Assembly (NCBI GenBank): GCA_038316385.1
Contig: JBBQAN010000003.1
Location: forward strand, 62,001 to 126,000
Reading direction: 5' to 3'
DNA from: SZAS-103 sp038316385
Lineage (GTDB): Bacteria; Pseudomonadota; Gammaproteobacteria; Xanthomonadales; Xanthomonadaceae
Length of the DNA stretch: 64,000 nucleotides
Shown: positions 12,314-21,517 of the stretch, in pieces
Layout of the letters: each line of letters opens with the position of its first letter
Numbering within the stretch: the stretch's first letter is position 1
Notes under the pieces: generated by a model
What the model was told of the DNA's origin: nothing
The model's database searches: none
What the model saw: the letters and a program-made list of their open reading frames with translations, nothing else
Program-made: the position numbers and the translations under genes

Positions 12314-12668
12314 TGTTCGCGAAGCTGCTGGTCGGTGCACTGAAACGATGCCCCGTCGAAGTCATGACCGCATGACGCCGAAGTTCTGCGTATCAGTAAT
12401 CAATCTCAACTCCTGGCTTGAGTGCACATGCAACAACGCATCAACGTTGGCACCTATAGTCGCTGCAAAATAATTGGAGTGATCACCCTTGTGACCGCGC
12501 GTACGGATAACGCAGGGCCACGTGCCTCGGCATGCATGCAAGACCGTTGGAAAATTCTCTCGCGGCCACGCAAGTTAGCTGCTTGACCGCAGCGAAGCGC
12601 CAACGCACGATAAGACTTGTTACCCCGTTTGCGGGGGCTATTGGCGTTAGGCTCAACCGGAGGCGACG
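12314..12668. other. 355-bp intergenic region upstream of orphan gene
   Basis: No conserved reading frame seen. It holds a good sigma-70-like promoter (12447-12474), the 8-bp palindrome GTGATCAC at 12479-12486 exactly where transcription would begin, and a GC hairpin CCCCG/CGGGG with loop TTTG (12623-12636). That hairpin is flanked by an imperfect inverted pair GCCAACGC (12599-12606) and GCGTTAGGC (12644-12652). The last ends in GTTAGGC, which fits the integron attC core GTTRRRY. Confidence 0.5.
12447..12474 (+). promoter_or_regulatory. Candidate sigma-70 promoter of the orphan gene
   Basis: TTGGCA (12447-12452), 16-bp spacer, AATAAT (12469-12474): five of six matches to each consensus box. 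The predicted start near 12481 leaves a leader of about 185 nt before the GTG at 12669. The palindrome GTGATCAC overlaps the predicted start point and could be an operator. Confidence 0.45.
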
Positions 12669-13850
12669 GTGTTTTTCAAGAAGACTTTGCCACCCCAATC
12701 GCACTTCCGACGGTATGTGGCTGCCAAAGAATCGTGGGAAAGTGTCTGGCAGAAGCTAGAATTTCGACCCAAAACCACGGATAGTTCGTTGCGTCGTCAA
12801 TGCATCGATTCGGCTACTGAGGCAGCCTTCAAGAGCTCGTACAATCTATTGGCTGTCGCACACTTCAACATTCTCGCAGCCATCGATCAGCAGCTAGTTT
12901 CTCAAGTGGACGAAGAACATCTTCTGCTTGAATGCGTTTCTTTCGCATCGTCTGTTGTCTATAACGGAGTCAACCCCGATAGCGAGAAGCACGAATTGCT
13001 GCTGGATTCGCGCCAGGCGATCGTGTCTTTATTTGATCAAATGTCGCTAATTAAATACGACGAAATTGAAGATATCACTTCGTCGAGATTCAAGTTATAC
13101 GACATAGCGCAAACCACCGCAAAACCAGAGGGATATCTTTGCGATGCTCACGCTAGAGTTTTGTCTGAGCTGTCACGCGGCGAAGGCGCGACTCGATTAA
13201 AGATTCGTGGTCAAGATCCCCTCGACTTGAGGTATCTATTGGCATCGCAGCAATTTGTGACGATTGCCTCCGAGAAGCTAAGAGAAATGTTCGATCGCAT
13301 CATCCAGCGCGAAGAAGACGAAGAAGAAGACGAAGAAGACGAGGATGAAATTGAAGAATTGGATGATTCCGAGCGCAGAGCAAATCGCTATCACGATCAG
13401 ATCGACACGCAGATCGAATCGACGTACAGCTTCTTACTAGATAGATTTGGCCAAGAGAAAAAAGACAATACAGTTGGGCAACAAAGTCTAAGAACGCTAT
13501 CTGTATACACCGTTCATATAGCGACGCTCGTCGCGATTAAGCGAGAGTATCCGGCGCTTCATCGGATGACTCTGAATGGGTTTACGCGGGCCCTTTCATT
13601 TCGAACGCCGAATACCATGCCCGAGGTCAAATCATCGGAAAATGTGTTCGTTAGTTACTGCAGCATTGAGGAGTCATTCATGCATGAGCAGACGAAAGTC
13701 TTCGAGCGCCGAGGAGTGGAGCCGCTAGCACGAAACTTGCTACAGCAATTGGGAGGCAAGGACGGCGACTACAATGCGTTCGCTGAACACTTGGACCGAG
13801 CGGCACGCCAAGCGAGCGCAACCTACCTTCCCTATCTTGCCGAAGGATAA
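12669..13850 (+). CDS. Orphan protein with acidic tract, unknown function
   Basis: A 393-residue protein I do not recognise. The GTG start at 12669 is supported by GGAGG at 12659-12663, 5 nt away. The protein is soluble, with no signal peptide or membrane segment. It is mostly helical in character, with an uninterrupted Glu/Asp run at about residues 215-233 splitting it into a roughly 210-residue N-part and a 160-residue C-part. The C-part contains FVSYCSIEESFMHEQ. Codons are visibly more AT-rich than in neighbouring genes (AAA, GAA, TTA, ATT frequent), suggesting acquisition. It lies alone between an SDR gene and the convergent D,D-carboxypeptidase gene. No domain is claimed. Confidence 0.7.
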   Translation: MFFKKTLPPQSHFRRYVAAKESWESVWQKLEFRPKTTDSSLRRQCIDSATEAAFKSSYNLLAVAHFNILAAIDQQLVSQVDEEHLLLECVSFASSVVYNGVNPDSEKHELLLDSRQAIVSLFDQMSLIKYDEIEDITSSRFKLYDIAQTTAKPEGYLCDAHARVLSELSRGEGATRLKIRGQDPLDLRYLLASQQFVTIASEKLREMFDRIIQREEDEEEDEEDEDEIEELDDSERRANRYHDQIDTQIESTYSFLLDRFGQEKKDNTVGQQSLRTLSVYTVHIATLVAIKREYPALHRMTLNGFTRALSFRTPNTMPEVKSSENVFVSYCSIEESFMHEQTKVFERRGVEPLARNLLQQLGGKDGDYNAFAEHLDRAARQASATYLPYLAEG

Positions 13851-13912
13851 TTGGCAGAGAGCATCTTTACAAATGCGTTGCGACCCGCGCGGACGCTAAC
13901 TCAGTCTTTAAA

Positions 13913-15238
13913 TCAGCTCTCCCACCACATCCACATGTCATCCCACATGCGGCCGAAGAAGCCGGCTGCGGGCACGTCGGCGAGGGCGACCAGTGGGCGG
14001 GTGAGCAGCGGCTTGCCGTCGAGGGTGACGCGCAAGGTGCCGATGCGCTGGCCTTTGGCGATCGGCGCGACGAGTTGCTTGGGTACGTCCATGAAAGGTT
14101 TCAGTGCGGCGTAACGGCCGCGTGGGATCACCACGTCAATCGGTTGCGCGAGACCGAGCGCGAGCTCGGTCGCCTTGCCCTTCCAGACTTTCAGGTGCGC
14201 GAGTTGCACATTGGCCTGATATAGCGAGTGCGATTCCCAAAAACGGAATCCCCAGTTCAGCAACGCGAGATTGGAATCCTCGCGGAGGCGAAAGCCATCC
14301 TTGTCGCCTTTGGCATCGATGCCGAGCACCACCGAAATCAGGCGCTGATCGCCGCGCTTGGCCGATGCCGCGAGGCAGAAGCCGGCGGCCGAAGTGTGGC
14401 CGGTCTTGATGCCGTCCACGGTCGGATCGCGACCGAGCAACTCATTGCGGTTGTACTGGCGGATATTGTTGTAGGTGTACTCGCGTTCCTTGTAGATCGC
14501 GTATTCCTGCGGGAAATCGCGGATCAAGGCGCGCGACAGGATCGCGATGTCGCGGGCGGTGGTGTAGTGCAGCGGATCGGAAAGGCCGTGCGGGTTGGCG
14601 TAGTGGGTATTCTTCATGCCGAGTTTCTGCGCGTACGCATTCATCAGTGAGACGAAGGCTTCTTCGCTGCCTGCAACGTGTTCGGCCAGCGCGATCGCGG
14701 CATCGTTGCCGGACTGGATGATCAACCCGCGCTGCACGTCCATCAGCGGTACTTTCGAATTCAGGTCGAATGCGCTGAACGAACCGTCGGTGCCGGCGCC
14801 GCCTTCCTTCCATGCGCGCTCGCTGATCGTCACCGGCTGATTCGGATCGATCTTGCCGTGTGCGAGTTCGGAGGCGACGACGTACGAGGTCATCACCTTG
14901 GTGATGCTGGCTGGCTCGACGCGCATGTCGATGTTGTTGCCGGCGATCACCTGGCCGGTGTCGTAATCCATCAAGATCCAGGCCTTGCCCGGCGTGGTCG
15001 GCGGCGGTGGAGTCGGGACGTTCGCGTCGTTTGCCGATGCGCCGGGCGTGGGCATTGCCGGATGCGGCTGCGCCGGTTGCGGCGTTGCGGGACGCGGTGC
15101 CGCCGGATGCGCAGCTGCTGGATGCGGCATGGCCGGGTGCGGGGTGGGCTTGGGTTGCGGTGCGGCGATCGAGCTGCCGGCAATGGCAAACGCAGTGATC
15201 AGGGCAGAGATGGCGAAGACGGAACGGCGCTGGCGCAT
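13913..15238 (-). CDS. dacC: D-alanyl-D-alanine carboxypeptidase (PBP5/6 type)
   Basis: Periplasmic enzyme of 441 residues that trims the terminal D-Ala of peptidoglycan stem peptides. Start ATG 15238 (MRQRRSVFAISALITAFAIA) gives a signal peptide. Catalytic motifs: ASITK with Ser near residue 111, SGN near 173 and KTG near 276 (DGIKTGHTSAAGF), then the C-terminal beta domain. The C-terminal end WDDMWMWW is amphipathic and aromatic, as in PBP5 membrane anchors. Unusual is a low-complexity Pro/Ala/His linker of about 50 residues between the signal peptide and the catalytic domain, so the protein is longer than E. coli PBP5 (403). It closes the mre/rod/rlpA cluster. Confidence 0.92.
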   Translation of the reverse strand: MRQRRSVFAISALITAFAIAGSSIAAPQPKPTPHPAMPHPAAAHPAAPRPATPQPAQPHPAMPTPGASANDANVPTPPPPTTPGKAWILMDYDTGQVIAGNNIDMRVEPASITKVMTSYVVASELAHGKIDPNQPVTISERAWKEGGAGTDGSFSAFDLNSKVPLMDVQRGLIIQSGNDAAIALAEHVAGSEEAFVSLMNAYAQKLGMKNTHYANPHGLSDPLHYTTARDIAILSRALIRDFPQEYAIYKEREYTYNNIRQYNRNELLGRDPTVDGIKTGHTSAAGFCLAASAKRGDQRLISVVLGIDAKGDKDGFRLREDSNLALLNWGFRFWESHSLYQANVQLAHLKVWKGKATELALGLAQPIDVVIPRGRYAALKPFMDVPKQLVAPIAKGQRIGTLRVTLDGKPLLTRPLVALADVPAAGFFGRMWDDMWMWWES

Positions 15239-15329
15239 GGTGGGGAGATTGCTCCGATGACGACCGTATGACCGGCCGGGAAAGCACAAGTTTAATCGTT
15301 ATGGGTCGCACGCATCGTGACGCACTGAA

Positions 15330-16589
15330 TCAATCCTTGAAAAACGGCGGATGTCCGAAGCCCATCGCATCCAGATGTTCGGCGACAGCCTCGGCTTGGT
15401 CGGCGCGCAGAGGCCCGACATGCACGCGCCACAAGGTCTGTCCGGCGACCTGCACCGACACCAGTTCGGCGTGCTCCACGCCGGTCTTCTGCACGCGCTG
15501 CAACATGGTTTCGGCATTCGCACGGTTGCCGTAACTGGCCAGTTGCAGGAAGCCGTGGGTGGATGCATCGATTGCGGGACGCTCGATCACCGATTGCGCC
15601 GTAGCCGTAGCGGCATCCGTCGCAGCGGAAGCCGGAGCCATGGTTGCGGAATGCGTTTGCGATATGGCGATCATGGCGGCCGCACGCGTACCGTTCTGTG
15701 CGCTCGCCGTTACGGGTGCAACCGATGCCGGGAACTCTTTGGGACCCACTGCCGAGGTTGCGGCATCGTCCGCGACTGCTGCGATTGCATCAACGGCGAC
15801 CGCTGGTTTTGCTGCATCGACCGTGTATTTCGGCGCGGGCGTGGCGCGTTTCGGCATGACGGAGAGATGCGTTAACGCTGGTTCTGGCGCTACGCGCGAA
15901 ATGCCTGGCACCGGCGGCAACGGCTCGCCAGGGTCGATCCCGCGCACTTCCACGTTCGCGGTGCCGTGCGCGGTGACGCCGAGCTTGATCGCCGCCGCAT
16001 ACGACAAATCGATCAGACGTCCTTCATGGAACGGGCCGCGGTCGTTGACCCGCACGATCACGCTGCGTCCGTTGTCGGTGTTGGTCACCCGCGCATAGCT
16101 CGGCAGCGGCAGCGTACGGTGCGCGGCGGTGAACTCGTACATGTCGTACGACTCGAAATTCGAGGTCGCGCGGCCATCGAACTTGGTGCCGTACCACGAT
16201 GCCACCCCGCGCTCGACGTAGCCGCGTGCATTTGGCAACACGGTATAGCTCTTGCCGAGTACGACGTACGGCGAACGATTGCCGTAGTGCGACAGCGCTT
16301 CAGCATGCGGGACGGGCTCGGGAAGATTCGCGACATCAGCCGATACATCCGGCGCGCCATCGGCAACGCCCGGCGCATACAGACCACCCGGCGTGTACGG
16401 GCCCAGAGGCTTCCACGGCTTGCGTGCAGGGCGTTTGCTCGCATGCGTCGTATCAACAGACGTCTTGGCGGTGGCGGCGGGAGCGGGGACGGGTTTCTGC
16501 GGATGCCCTGCACAGGCTGCCAGCAGGGATGCGAGCGCCAGCATGCATGCGCGACGCAACACCGATGCGGCTGCGCGATCTTGCATCAT
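15330..16589 (-). CDS. rlpA: RlpA-family septal lipoprotein with SPOR domain
   Basis: Outer-membrane lipoprotein of 419 residues that cleaves naked (denuded) glycan strands in the family. Lipobox LLAACAG near residue 26. The double-psi beta-barrel domain spans about 120-215 and contains GVASWYGTKFDGRATSNFE, the RVTNTDNGRSVIVRVNDRGP segment and RLIDLSYAAA. A long Ala/Thr/Val-rich linker follows, then a C-terminal SPOR domain (about 345-419, GFLQLASYGNRANAE) for binding denuded peptidoglycan. Its ATG overlaps the mltB stop by 4 nt, and a second in-frame ATG follows immediately. Order mrdA-rodA-mltB-rlpA-dac is the usual gammaproteobacterial arrangement. Confidence 0.93.
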   Translation of the reverse strand: MMQDRAAASVLRRACMLALASLLAACAGHPQKPVPAPAATAKTSVDTTHASKRPARKPWKPLGPYTPGGLYAPGVADGAPDVSADVANLPEPVPHAEALSHYGNRSPYVVLGKSYTVLPNARGYVERGVASWYGTKFDGRATSNFESYDMYEFTAAHRTLPLPSYARVTNTDNGRSVIVRVNDRGPFHEGRLIDLSYAAAIKLGVTAHGTANVEVRGIDPGEPLPPVPGISRVAPEPALTHLSVMPKRATPAPKYTVDAAKPAVAVDAIAAVADDAATSAVGPKEFPASVAPVTASAQNGTRAAAMIAISQTHSATMAPASAATDAATATAQSVIERPAIDASTHGFLQLASYGNRANAETMLQRVQKTGVEHAELVSVQVAGQTLWRVHVGPLRADQAEAVAEHLDAMGFGHPPFFKD

Positions 16590-17698
16590 GGCGATGCGTT
16601 CTGCTCCTCCATCGCGTCATGGCTCATCGCGGCATGGTTCATCACATCAGGGCGCATCGCATCAGGGTTCTTCGCGGCGATCGCCGCGGCAAGCTGGTAC
16701 ACCGCCATCGCATACATTGGCGAGTGGTTGTAGCGGGTGATCGTGTAGAAGTTCTGGAACACGATCCAGTCCTCGGTGCCCTGCGCGCCGTCGAGCGTGA
16801 GCAGCGATCCGTTCATTTCATGACCGAGCGATGCCTGCGGCCGGTAGCCTTTCTCGCCGAGTTCGGCGAGCGTATAGCTCGGCAACAAGTCGCCCGGCGC
16901 GAACGCCATCGTCGCCGGATCGTGAATCGCGCGCACCGCAACCGGCTGGCCTTTCTGCCAACCATAACCGACGAAGTAATTCGCGACCGATGCGAACAAG
17001 TCAGGCATCGACCCACCAAACAAATCGGCGCGACCATCGCCATCGCCATCCTTTGCGTACTGACGGTAGCTCGACGGCATGAACTGCGCCCAGCCCATCG
17101 CGCCCGCATAGCTGCCGGTCAATGACTCGATCGGATAGCGCTCTTCTTTCGCCAGTGCGAACAATTGCGCGAGTTGGTCGCGGAAGAATGCCTGACGCTC
17201 GTCCTCGTGCTGCGCCTTGGACGGATCGCCGCTGCGCGGATACCAGAACGCGAGCGTGTACAGCGCATCGAGCACGCGATACGAACCGGTGTTGCCGCCG
17301 TAGCCGGTTTCCACGCCGATGATCGCGACGATCAACTCGGCGGGCACGCCGGTGTCTGCCTGCACTTTCTGCAGCGCCTTGCGGTTCGCTGCCATAAATG
17401 CACGGCCACCGGCGATGCGCTTGGGCGTCACGAAGATCGGGCGGTAATCCTTCCAGACTTTCACCGACTCGGCCGGGCGCGACATCGCATCCACCGTGCT
17501 CTGCCGGTAGCGCGCCTGCGCAAGCGTGGCCCGCACAGCCTTCGCATCCAGCCCGTAGGCCTTCGCGGTCTGCTGCGCGAACGCGGAAAGGTCGGTCGTT
17601 GATGGCTGTCTGTCCTGGGCGTGAAGCGCAGGTGCTCCCGACAGGAAAAGGGAGAGAGAAACAGCGAACGCGGCGCGGCGCAAAGCGGATGATTTCAT
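16586..17698 (-). CDS. mltB: Lytic murein transglycosylase B
   Basis: Peptidoglycan-cleaving enzyme of 370 residues forming 1,6-anhydro ends. Signal peptide MKSSALRRAAFAVSLSLFLS ends near ALHA; no lipobox Cys is seen, so it is probably soluble periplasmic (SltB-like), unlike lipidated E. coli MltB. Catalytic Glu near residue 130 in AIIGVETGYGG. Family motifs YAGAMGWAQFMPSSY and DGDGDGRADLF are intact; the latter is the Asp-rich metal-binding-like loop. The C-terminal tail (ARNPDAM-like, several Met/His repeats DAMRPDVMNHAAM) is extra. TGA overlaps the rlpA ATG. Confidence 0.92.
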   Translation of the reverse strand: MKSSALRRAAFAVSLSLFLSGAPALHAQDRQPSTTDLSAFAQQTAKAYGLDAKAVRATLAQARYRQSTVDAMSRPAESVKVWKDYRPIFVTPKRIAGGRAFMAANRKALQKVQADTGVPAELIVAIIGVETGYGGNTGSYRVLDALYTLAFWYPRSGDPSKAQHEDERQAFFRDQLAQLFALAKEERYPIESLTGSYAGAMGWAQFMPSSYRQYAKDGDGDGRADLFGGSMPDLFASVANYFVGYGWQKGQPVAVRAIHDPATMAFAPGDLLPSYTLAELGEKGYRPQASLGHEMNGSLLTLDGAQGTEDWIVFQNFYTITRYNHSPMYAMAVYQLAAAIAAKNPDAMRPDVMNHAAMSHDAMEEQNASP

Positions 17699-17865
17699 GG
17701 GCGCGAATCTATCACGATGATCGCGTTCGCGACGCGTGTATTTCGTCCGCGTCGCAGGCGATTCAGGTGACCATGAATCGCGGTACGCGAACCTGTCGAG
17801 CTTGCCCGATCACGAACGCGTCGGTTGTCCTTGCGACATGCGCCAATCGGCGCTGTTCGATGCGG

Positions 17866-18978
17866 TCATGTACCCATGAACTTGCGGTGCGCATACACCG
17901 ACATCACGATCCCGAACCCGGCCAGCAACGACACCGCCGAGGTGCCGCCGTAACTCAGCAGCGGCATCGGCACGCCGACCACCGGCAGCAGGCCCGAGAC
18001 CATGCCACCGTTGACCATCGCGTATACGAAAAACGTCATCGCCAGCGCGCCGGCGAGCAGGCGCGCATAGGTTTCGCGCGCGTTCGCCGCGATCCACAGG
18101 CAGCGGCCGACGATGAACAGGTAGAGCGCGAGCAGGGTGCACACGCCGATCCAGCCGAATTCTTCCGACAATACGGCGAAGATGAAATCGGTGGTGTGCT
18201 CCGGCAGGAAGTCCAGGTGTGCCTGGGTGCTGTTGCCCCAACCCTTGCCGAGCAAGCCGCCGGAGCCGACCGCAATCTTCGACTGGATGATGTTCCAGCC
18301 GGTGCCCTGCGGGTCGTGTTCTGGATCGAGGAAGTTGAAGATGCGCGCGCGCTGGAAATCGTGCAGCACGAAGAACCACACCAGCGGCGCCGCGCCCGCG
18401 CCTAGAGCTGCGAACAATCCGATCCGCCACCACGCCAAACCGGCCAGGAAGATCACGAACACCCCGCTGGCCGCGACCAGCACTCCAGTGCCGAACGCTG
18501 GCTGGATCACGATCAGCGCGCTCGGCACAGCGATGATCGCCATGCAGATGGCGAGTGTTTTCCAGCCCGGCGGCAGGATTTCGCGATGCAGATACCACGC
18601 CACCATCATCGGCACGGTGAGTTTCAAAAGTTCGGACGGTTGCAGATAGAACACGCCGAGGTTGATCCAAGAGCGCGCGCTTTGCCCGGTGCCGATGACC
18701 GGGACCAGCATCAGGATGCCGAGCGTCGCGATAAACAACCATGGCGTCCAGATGCGCAACTTCGACGGCGGTATCTGCGCGAAGACGAACATCGCCGCGA
18801 GCCCTGCCACATAGCGCGCGCCCTGCGCGTACACCAGCGCCATGCTGCTGTCGCCGGCGCTGTGCAGCACGAACAGGCTGATCGTCATCACCGCGAGCAG
18901 GGCGACCAGCAGCGGAATGTCGATGGTGTCGGCAAAGCGCGTGCCGAGACCACGCAACCAACGCGTGAACGGATTCAT
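17866..18978 (-). CDS. rodA: Peptidoglycan glycosyltransferase RodA
   Basis: SEDS-family polymerase of 370 residues that elongates glycan strands with PBP2 in the Rod complex. About ten membrane segments are evident. SEDS motifs include the SWINLGVFYLQPSELLKL region, IVIQPAFGTGVL, the large extracytoplasmic loop with TGWNIIQSKIAVGSGGLLGKG, and TDFIFAVLSEEFGWIG with conserved acidic residues. C-terminal PLLSYGGTS is diagnostic. ATG 18978 overlaps the mrdA stop by 4 nt, so the polymerase and its transpeptidase are translationally coupled. It is separated from mltB by 167 bp with no obvious terminator. Confidence 0.96.
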   Translation of the reverse strand: MNPFTRWLRGLGTRFADTIDIPLLVALLAVMTISLFVLHSAGDSSMALVYAQGARYVAGLAAMFVFAQIPPSKLRIWTPWLFIATLGILMLVPVIGTGQSARSWINLGVFYLQPSELLKLTVPMMVAWYLHREILPPGWKTLAICMAIIAVPSALIVIQPAFGTGVLVAASGVFVIFLAGLAWWRIGLFAALGAGAAPLVWFFVLHDFQRARIFNFLDPEHDPQGTGWNIIQSKIAVGSGGLLGKGWGNSTQAHLDFLPEHTTDFIFAVLSEEFGWIGVCTLLALYLFIVGRCLWIAANARETYARLLAGALAMTFFVYAMVNGGMVSGLLPVVGVPMPLLSYGGTSAVSLLAGFGIVMSVYAHRKFMGT

Positions 18979-20969
18979 GGCGATAGCCTCTGCTGCACTG
19001 GATCGTCGGTGGATGCGGATGGATCAGGCGCTGGAATCGTGTCTGGCAACGGCAATGATTCGCCATCGTCCGGCGCATCGGTCAGCGTCGATTTGGCGTG
19101 CGCCAGATCTTCCGCGACCTGCTCGGGCGTGCGTTTGAGCAGCCATGCATCGAGCACGGTGCGCGCGATCGGCGCGGCTGCCGTCGCACCGAAACCACCA
19201 TGCTCGACGACCACCGCGATCGCGATCGTCGGCGCGTTCGCGGGCGCGTAGGCGATGAACAATGATTGATAACGCAAGTTCACCGGCAGCGAGTTCACAT
19301 TGATGCTGACATTGCCTTTGCGACCGACTTTCTGCGCGGTACCGGTCTTGCCGGCGATCAGGTAGGGCGCGTGCAGGCCGATCGCGCGTGCAGTGCCGAT
19401 CTGGGTCACCGCGATCATGCCGTCGCGCACGGCGCTGAGGTGGTCGCGATTAGTCGAGATCGGCACGCCTGCAGGTTGCTGTTGCGGAATCCACGGCGCG
19501 TTGAACACATCGCGTGTTGCGCGCACGAGATGCAATTGATGACGCACGCCGTCGGCCGCGAGTGCGGCAGTTCCCTGCGCGAGTTGCAGCGGCGTCACGA
19601 TCCAGTAGCCCTGGCCGATCCCGGAGATAATCGTCTCGCCGAGAAACCAGTCCTGCTTGAAGCGCTTGCGTTTCCATTCCGGCGACGGCACCACGCCGAC
19701 GCTTTCGCCGGTGAGGTCGATGCCGGTCTTCTCGCCGAAACCGTAGCGGTGCATGTACTGGTCGAAGCGGTCGATGCCCATGTCCATCGCGAGCTTGTAG
19801 TAGTAAGTGTTGACCGAGTGCGCGATCGACATCCGCAGATCGACCCAGCCTGCGCCGCCAGCTTCGGCATCGCGATAACCGCGTTTCTGGCCCGGAATGT
19901 GAAACTCGCCGGTGGACAAGGTGCGGTCGCTGGCCTTGCGCACGCCCGATTCGAGTCCGGCGAGCGCGACGAAGGGCTTGATCGTCGAACCCGGCAAGGT
20001 GCCGCCGATGAGCACGCGATTGAACAAGGGTTTGGAGATGTTGGCGATCAGTGCGTTGTAATCGGTGTGCGAGATGCCGTTGATGAACAGGTTCGGATCG
20101 AACGCAGGCAGGCTGACCATCGCCAGCACTTCGCCGTTGCGCGGATCGACCACCACCGCCGCGCCATCGTAGTTGCCGAACGCCTCGACCAAGGTGCGTT
20201 GCAGATCGACGTCGATGCTCAGGCGCAAGTCGGCGCCGGGTTTCGCGGGAATGCGTCCGAGCACGCGCAGCGGCCGGCCCGCGACATTGGTCTCGACCTG
20301 TTCGTAGCCGATCTGTCCTCGCAGGCGATTCTCGTAATATTTTTCGAGGCCGGATTTGCCGATCTGGCTGAGCACGGCATAGCGGCTGTCGTTCATGCGC
20401 GCGACATCGTCCGCATCCACGCGACCGACGTAGCCAATCACGTGCGCAAACAGCTCGCCGTACGGGTAGCGCCGCGTCAAATACGGTGTCACATCCACGC
20501 CCGCATACAGGTGTCGGTCGATCGCGAAACGCGCGACCTCGGCTTCGCTCAGGCCGAGCTTCAATGGCACCGCGCGAAAGCCGCGCGTCGCGTGGCGCAG
20601 CTTGTCGAACGTGGCCAGGTCGTCGTCCGACAACGGAATGATCCGGCCGAGTCGCGCCAACGTGTCCTTGAGGTCGGGTACTTCGTCGGCGGTGATTTCA
20701 AGCCGCCATGCCTGCACGTTATCGGCAAGCAATTTGCCGTTGCGGTCGTAGATCAATCCGCGCGCGGGCACGATCGGACGTTGCTTGATGCGATTGGCTT
20801 CAGCGCGACTGCTGTATTCGGCGTGCTGCAGCACCTGCAAGCGAAAATACCAGCCGGCCAGCAGCAGCAGGCTCGCTGCGATCAGCAGGAATCCTTGCAA
20901 TGCGCGCGCGCGGAACAATGCGGCTTCGGCGTGCAGGTTTTTCAGCGGTCGGCCGCTGACAGAGTTCAT
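18975..20969 (-). CDS. mrdA: Penicillin-binding protein 2
   Basis: Monofunctional class B PBP of 664 residues, the transpeptidase for lateral wall growth. One N-terminal membrane anchor (ALQGFLLIAASLLLLAGWYF), a PBP dimer/pedestal domain starting at RGLIYDRNGKLLADN, then the transpeptidase domain. Active-site Ser near residue 328 in GSTIKPF, SVN in HSVNTYYYKLA, and KTG near 540 in IAGKTGTAQKV. Length agrees with E. coli MrdA (633) plus a short Pro/Asp-rich C-terminal tail. It lies 62 bp downstream of mreD and is coupled to rodA. Confidence 0.96.
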   Translation of the reverse strand: MNSVSGRPLKNLHAEAALFRARALQGFLLIAASLLLLAGWYFRLQVLQHAEYSSRAEANRIKQRPIVPARGLIYDRNGKLLADNVQAWRLEITADEVPDLKDTLARLGRIIPLSDDDLATFDKLRHATRGFRAVPLKLGLSEAEVARFAIDRHLYAGVDVTPYLTRRYPYGELFAHVIGYVGRVDADDVARMNDSRYAVLSQIGKSGLEKYYENRLRGQIGYEQVETNVAGRPLRVLGRIPAKPGADLRLSIDVDLQRTLVEAFGNYDGAAVVVDPRNGEVLAMVSLPAFDPNLFINGISHTDYNALIANISKPLFNRVLIGGTLPGSTIKPFVALAGLESGVRKASDRTLSTGEFHIPGQKRGYRDAEAGGAGWVDLRMSIAHSVNTYYYKLAMDMGIDRFDQYMHRYGFGEKTGIDLTGESVGVVPSPEWKRKRFKQDWFLGETIISGIGQGYWIVTPLQLAQGTAALAADGVRHQLHLVRATRDVFNAPWIPQQQPAGVPISTNRDHLSAVRDGMIAVTQIGTARAIGLHAPYLIAGKTGTAQKVGRKGNVSINVNSLPVNLRYQSLFIAYAPANAPTIAIAVVVEHGGFGATAAAPIARTVLDAWLLKRTPEQVAEDLAHAKSTLTDAPDDGESLPLPDTIPAPDPSASTDDPVQQRLSP

Positions 20970-21031
20970 CGCGGTGTGCTCATCGCGCGGCCGCGGCCAG
21001 ACCGGGAATCGATTCGATCATGTGCATTCGA

Positions 21032-21517
21032 TTACGTCGCGCGCGCGCGCATCCGCAGCGTGTCGAATACCATGACCAGCCACGGCCACAACAGCAGCGC
21101 AAGCAGCGGCGACAGCCAGAATGGCAAGCGCGGCACGCCTTCGTCGAGCGCGACGCGAACAGCGGCTGCGACCACGCGGTCGTTCGCCAGCAACGCGAAT
21201 ACCGCCAGGCTTTGCTGCCATAACGGGAAGAAGCGCAGACGCGCGCGGAAACGCTGCACGATGAACGCGAGCACGGTCAGCCGCAGCGCCTGTTCGCCGA
21301 TCAAGGTGCCGAACGCGAGGTCGCCGATCAAGCCGACCAGAAATGCTGCGCCCATGCCGACACGGTCGGGCGTTTCCAGCAACCAGTAGATCAATACCAG
21401 ACCGAGAAAATACGGGCGCAACGGCGCGATCGGATCCGGTAGTGGCACCAGCCCGAGCAATACCGCCAACAGCAGGCTCAACGGCAACCAGAAAAATCCG
21501 GCGTGCGCGCGATTCAT
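21032..21517 (-). CDS. mreD: Rod shape-determining protein MreD
   Basis: Small polytopic membrane protein of 161 residues, partner of MreC in the elongasome. Five to six hydrophobic segments are visible, with the family pattern GLIGDLAFGTLIGEQAL in the middle. Its ATG (21517) overlaps the mreC stop by 4 nt. The sequence is poorly conserved across bacteria, so the call rests on position between mreC and mrdA plus the GxxxDxxxGxxxG pattern. Confidence 0.9.
   Translation of the reverse strand: MNRAHAGFFWLPLSLLLAVLLGLVPLPDPIAPLRPYFLGLVLIYWLLETPDRVGMGAAFLVGLIGDLAFGTLIGEQALRLTVLAFIVQRFRARLRFFPLWQQSLAVFALLANDRVVAAAVRVALDEGVPRLPFWLSPLLALLLWPWLVMVFDTLRMRARAT

Noticed and set aside
13851..13912. Second attC site after the orphan gene
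   Set aside because: No GTTRRRY core in the right orientation; only a weak GCGTTGCG/CGCTAAC pairing.
15040..15140. Repeated GGATGCGGC-like units considered as a CRISPR or satellite
   Set aside because: They are codon repeats for the Pro/Ala/His linker in the carboxypeptidase; no constant repeat and spacer sizes.
19266..21389. Long + strand open frame opposite mrdA and mreD (about 707 codons)
   Set aside because: It is the antisense of well-conserved wall genes; high GC keeps antisense frames open. No ribosome site or family motif.
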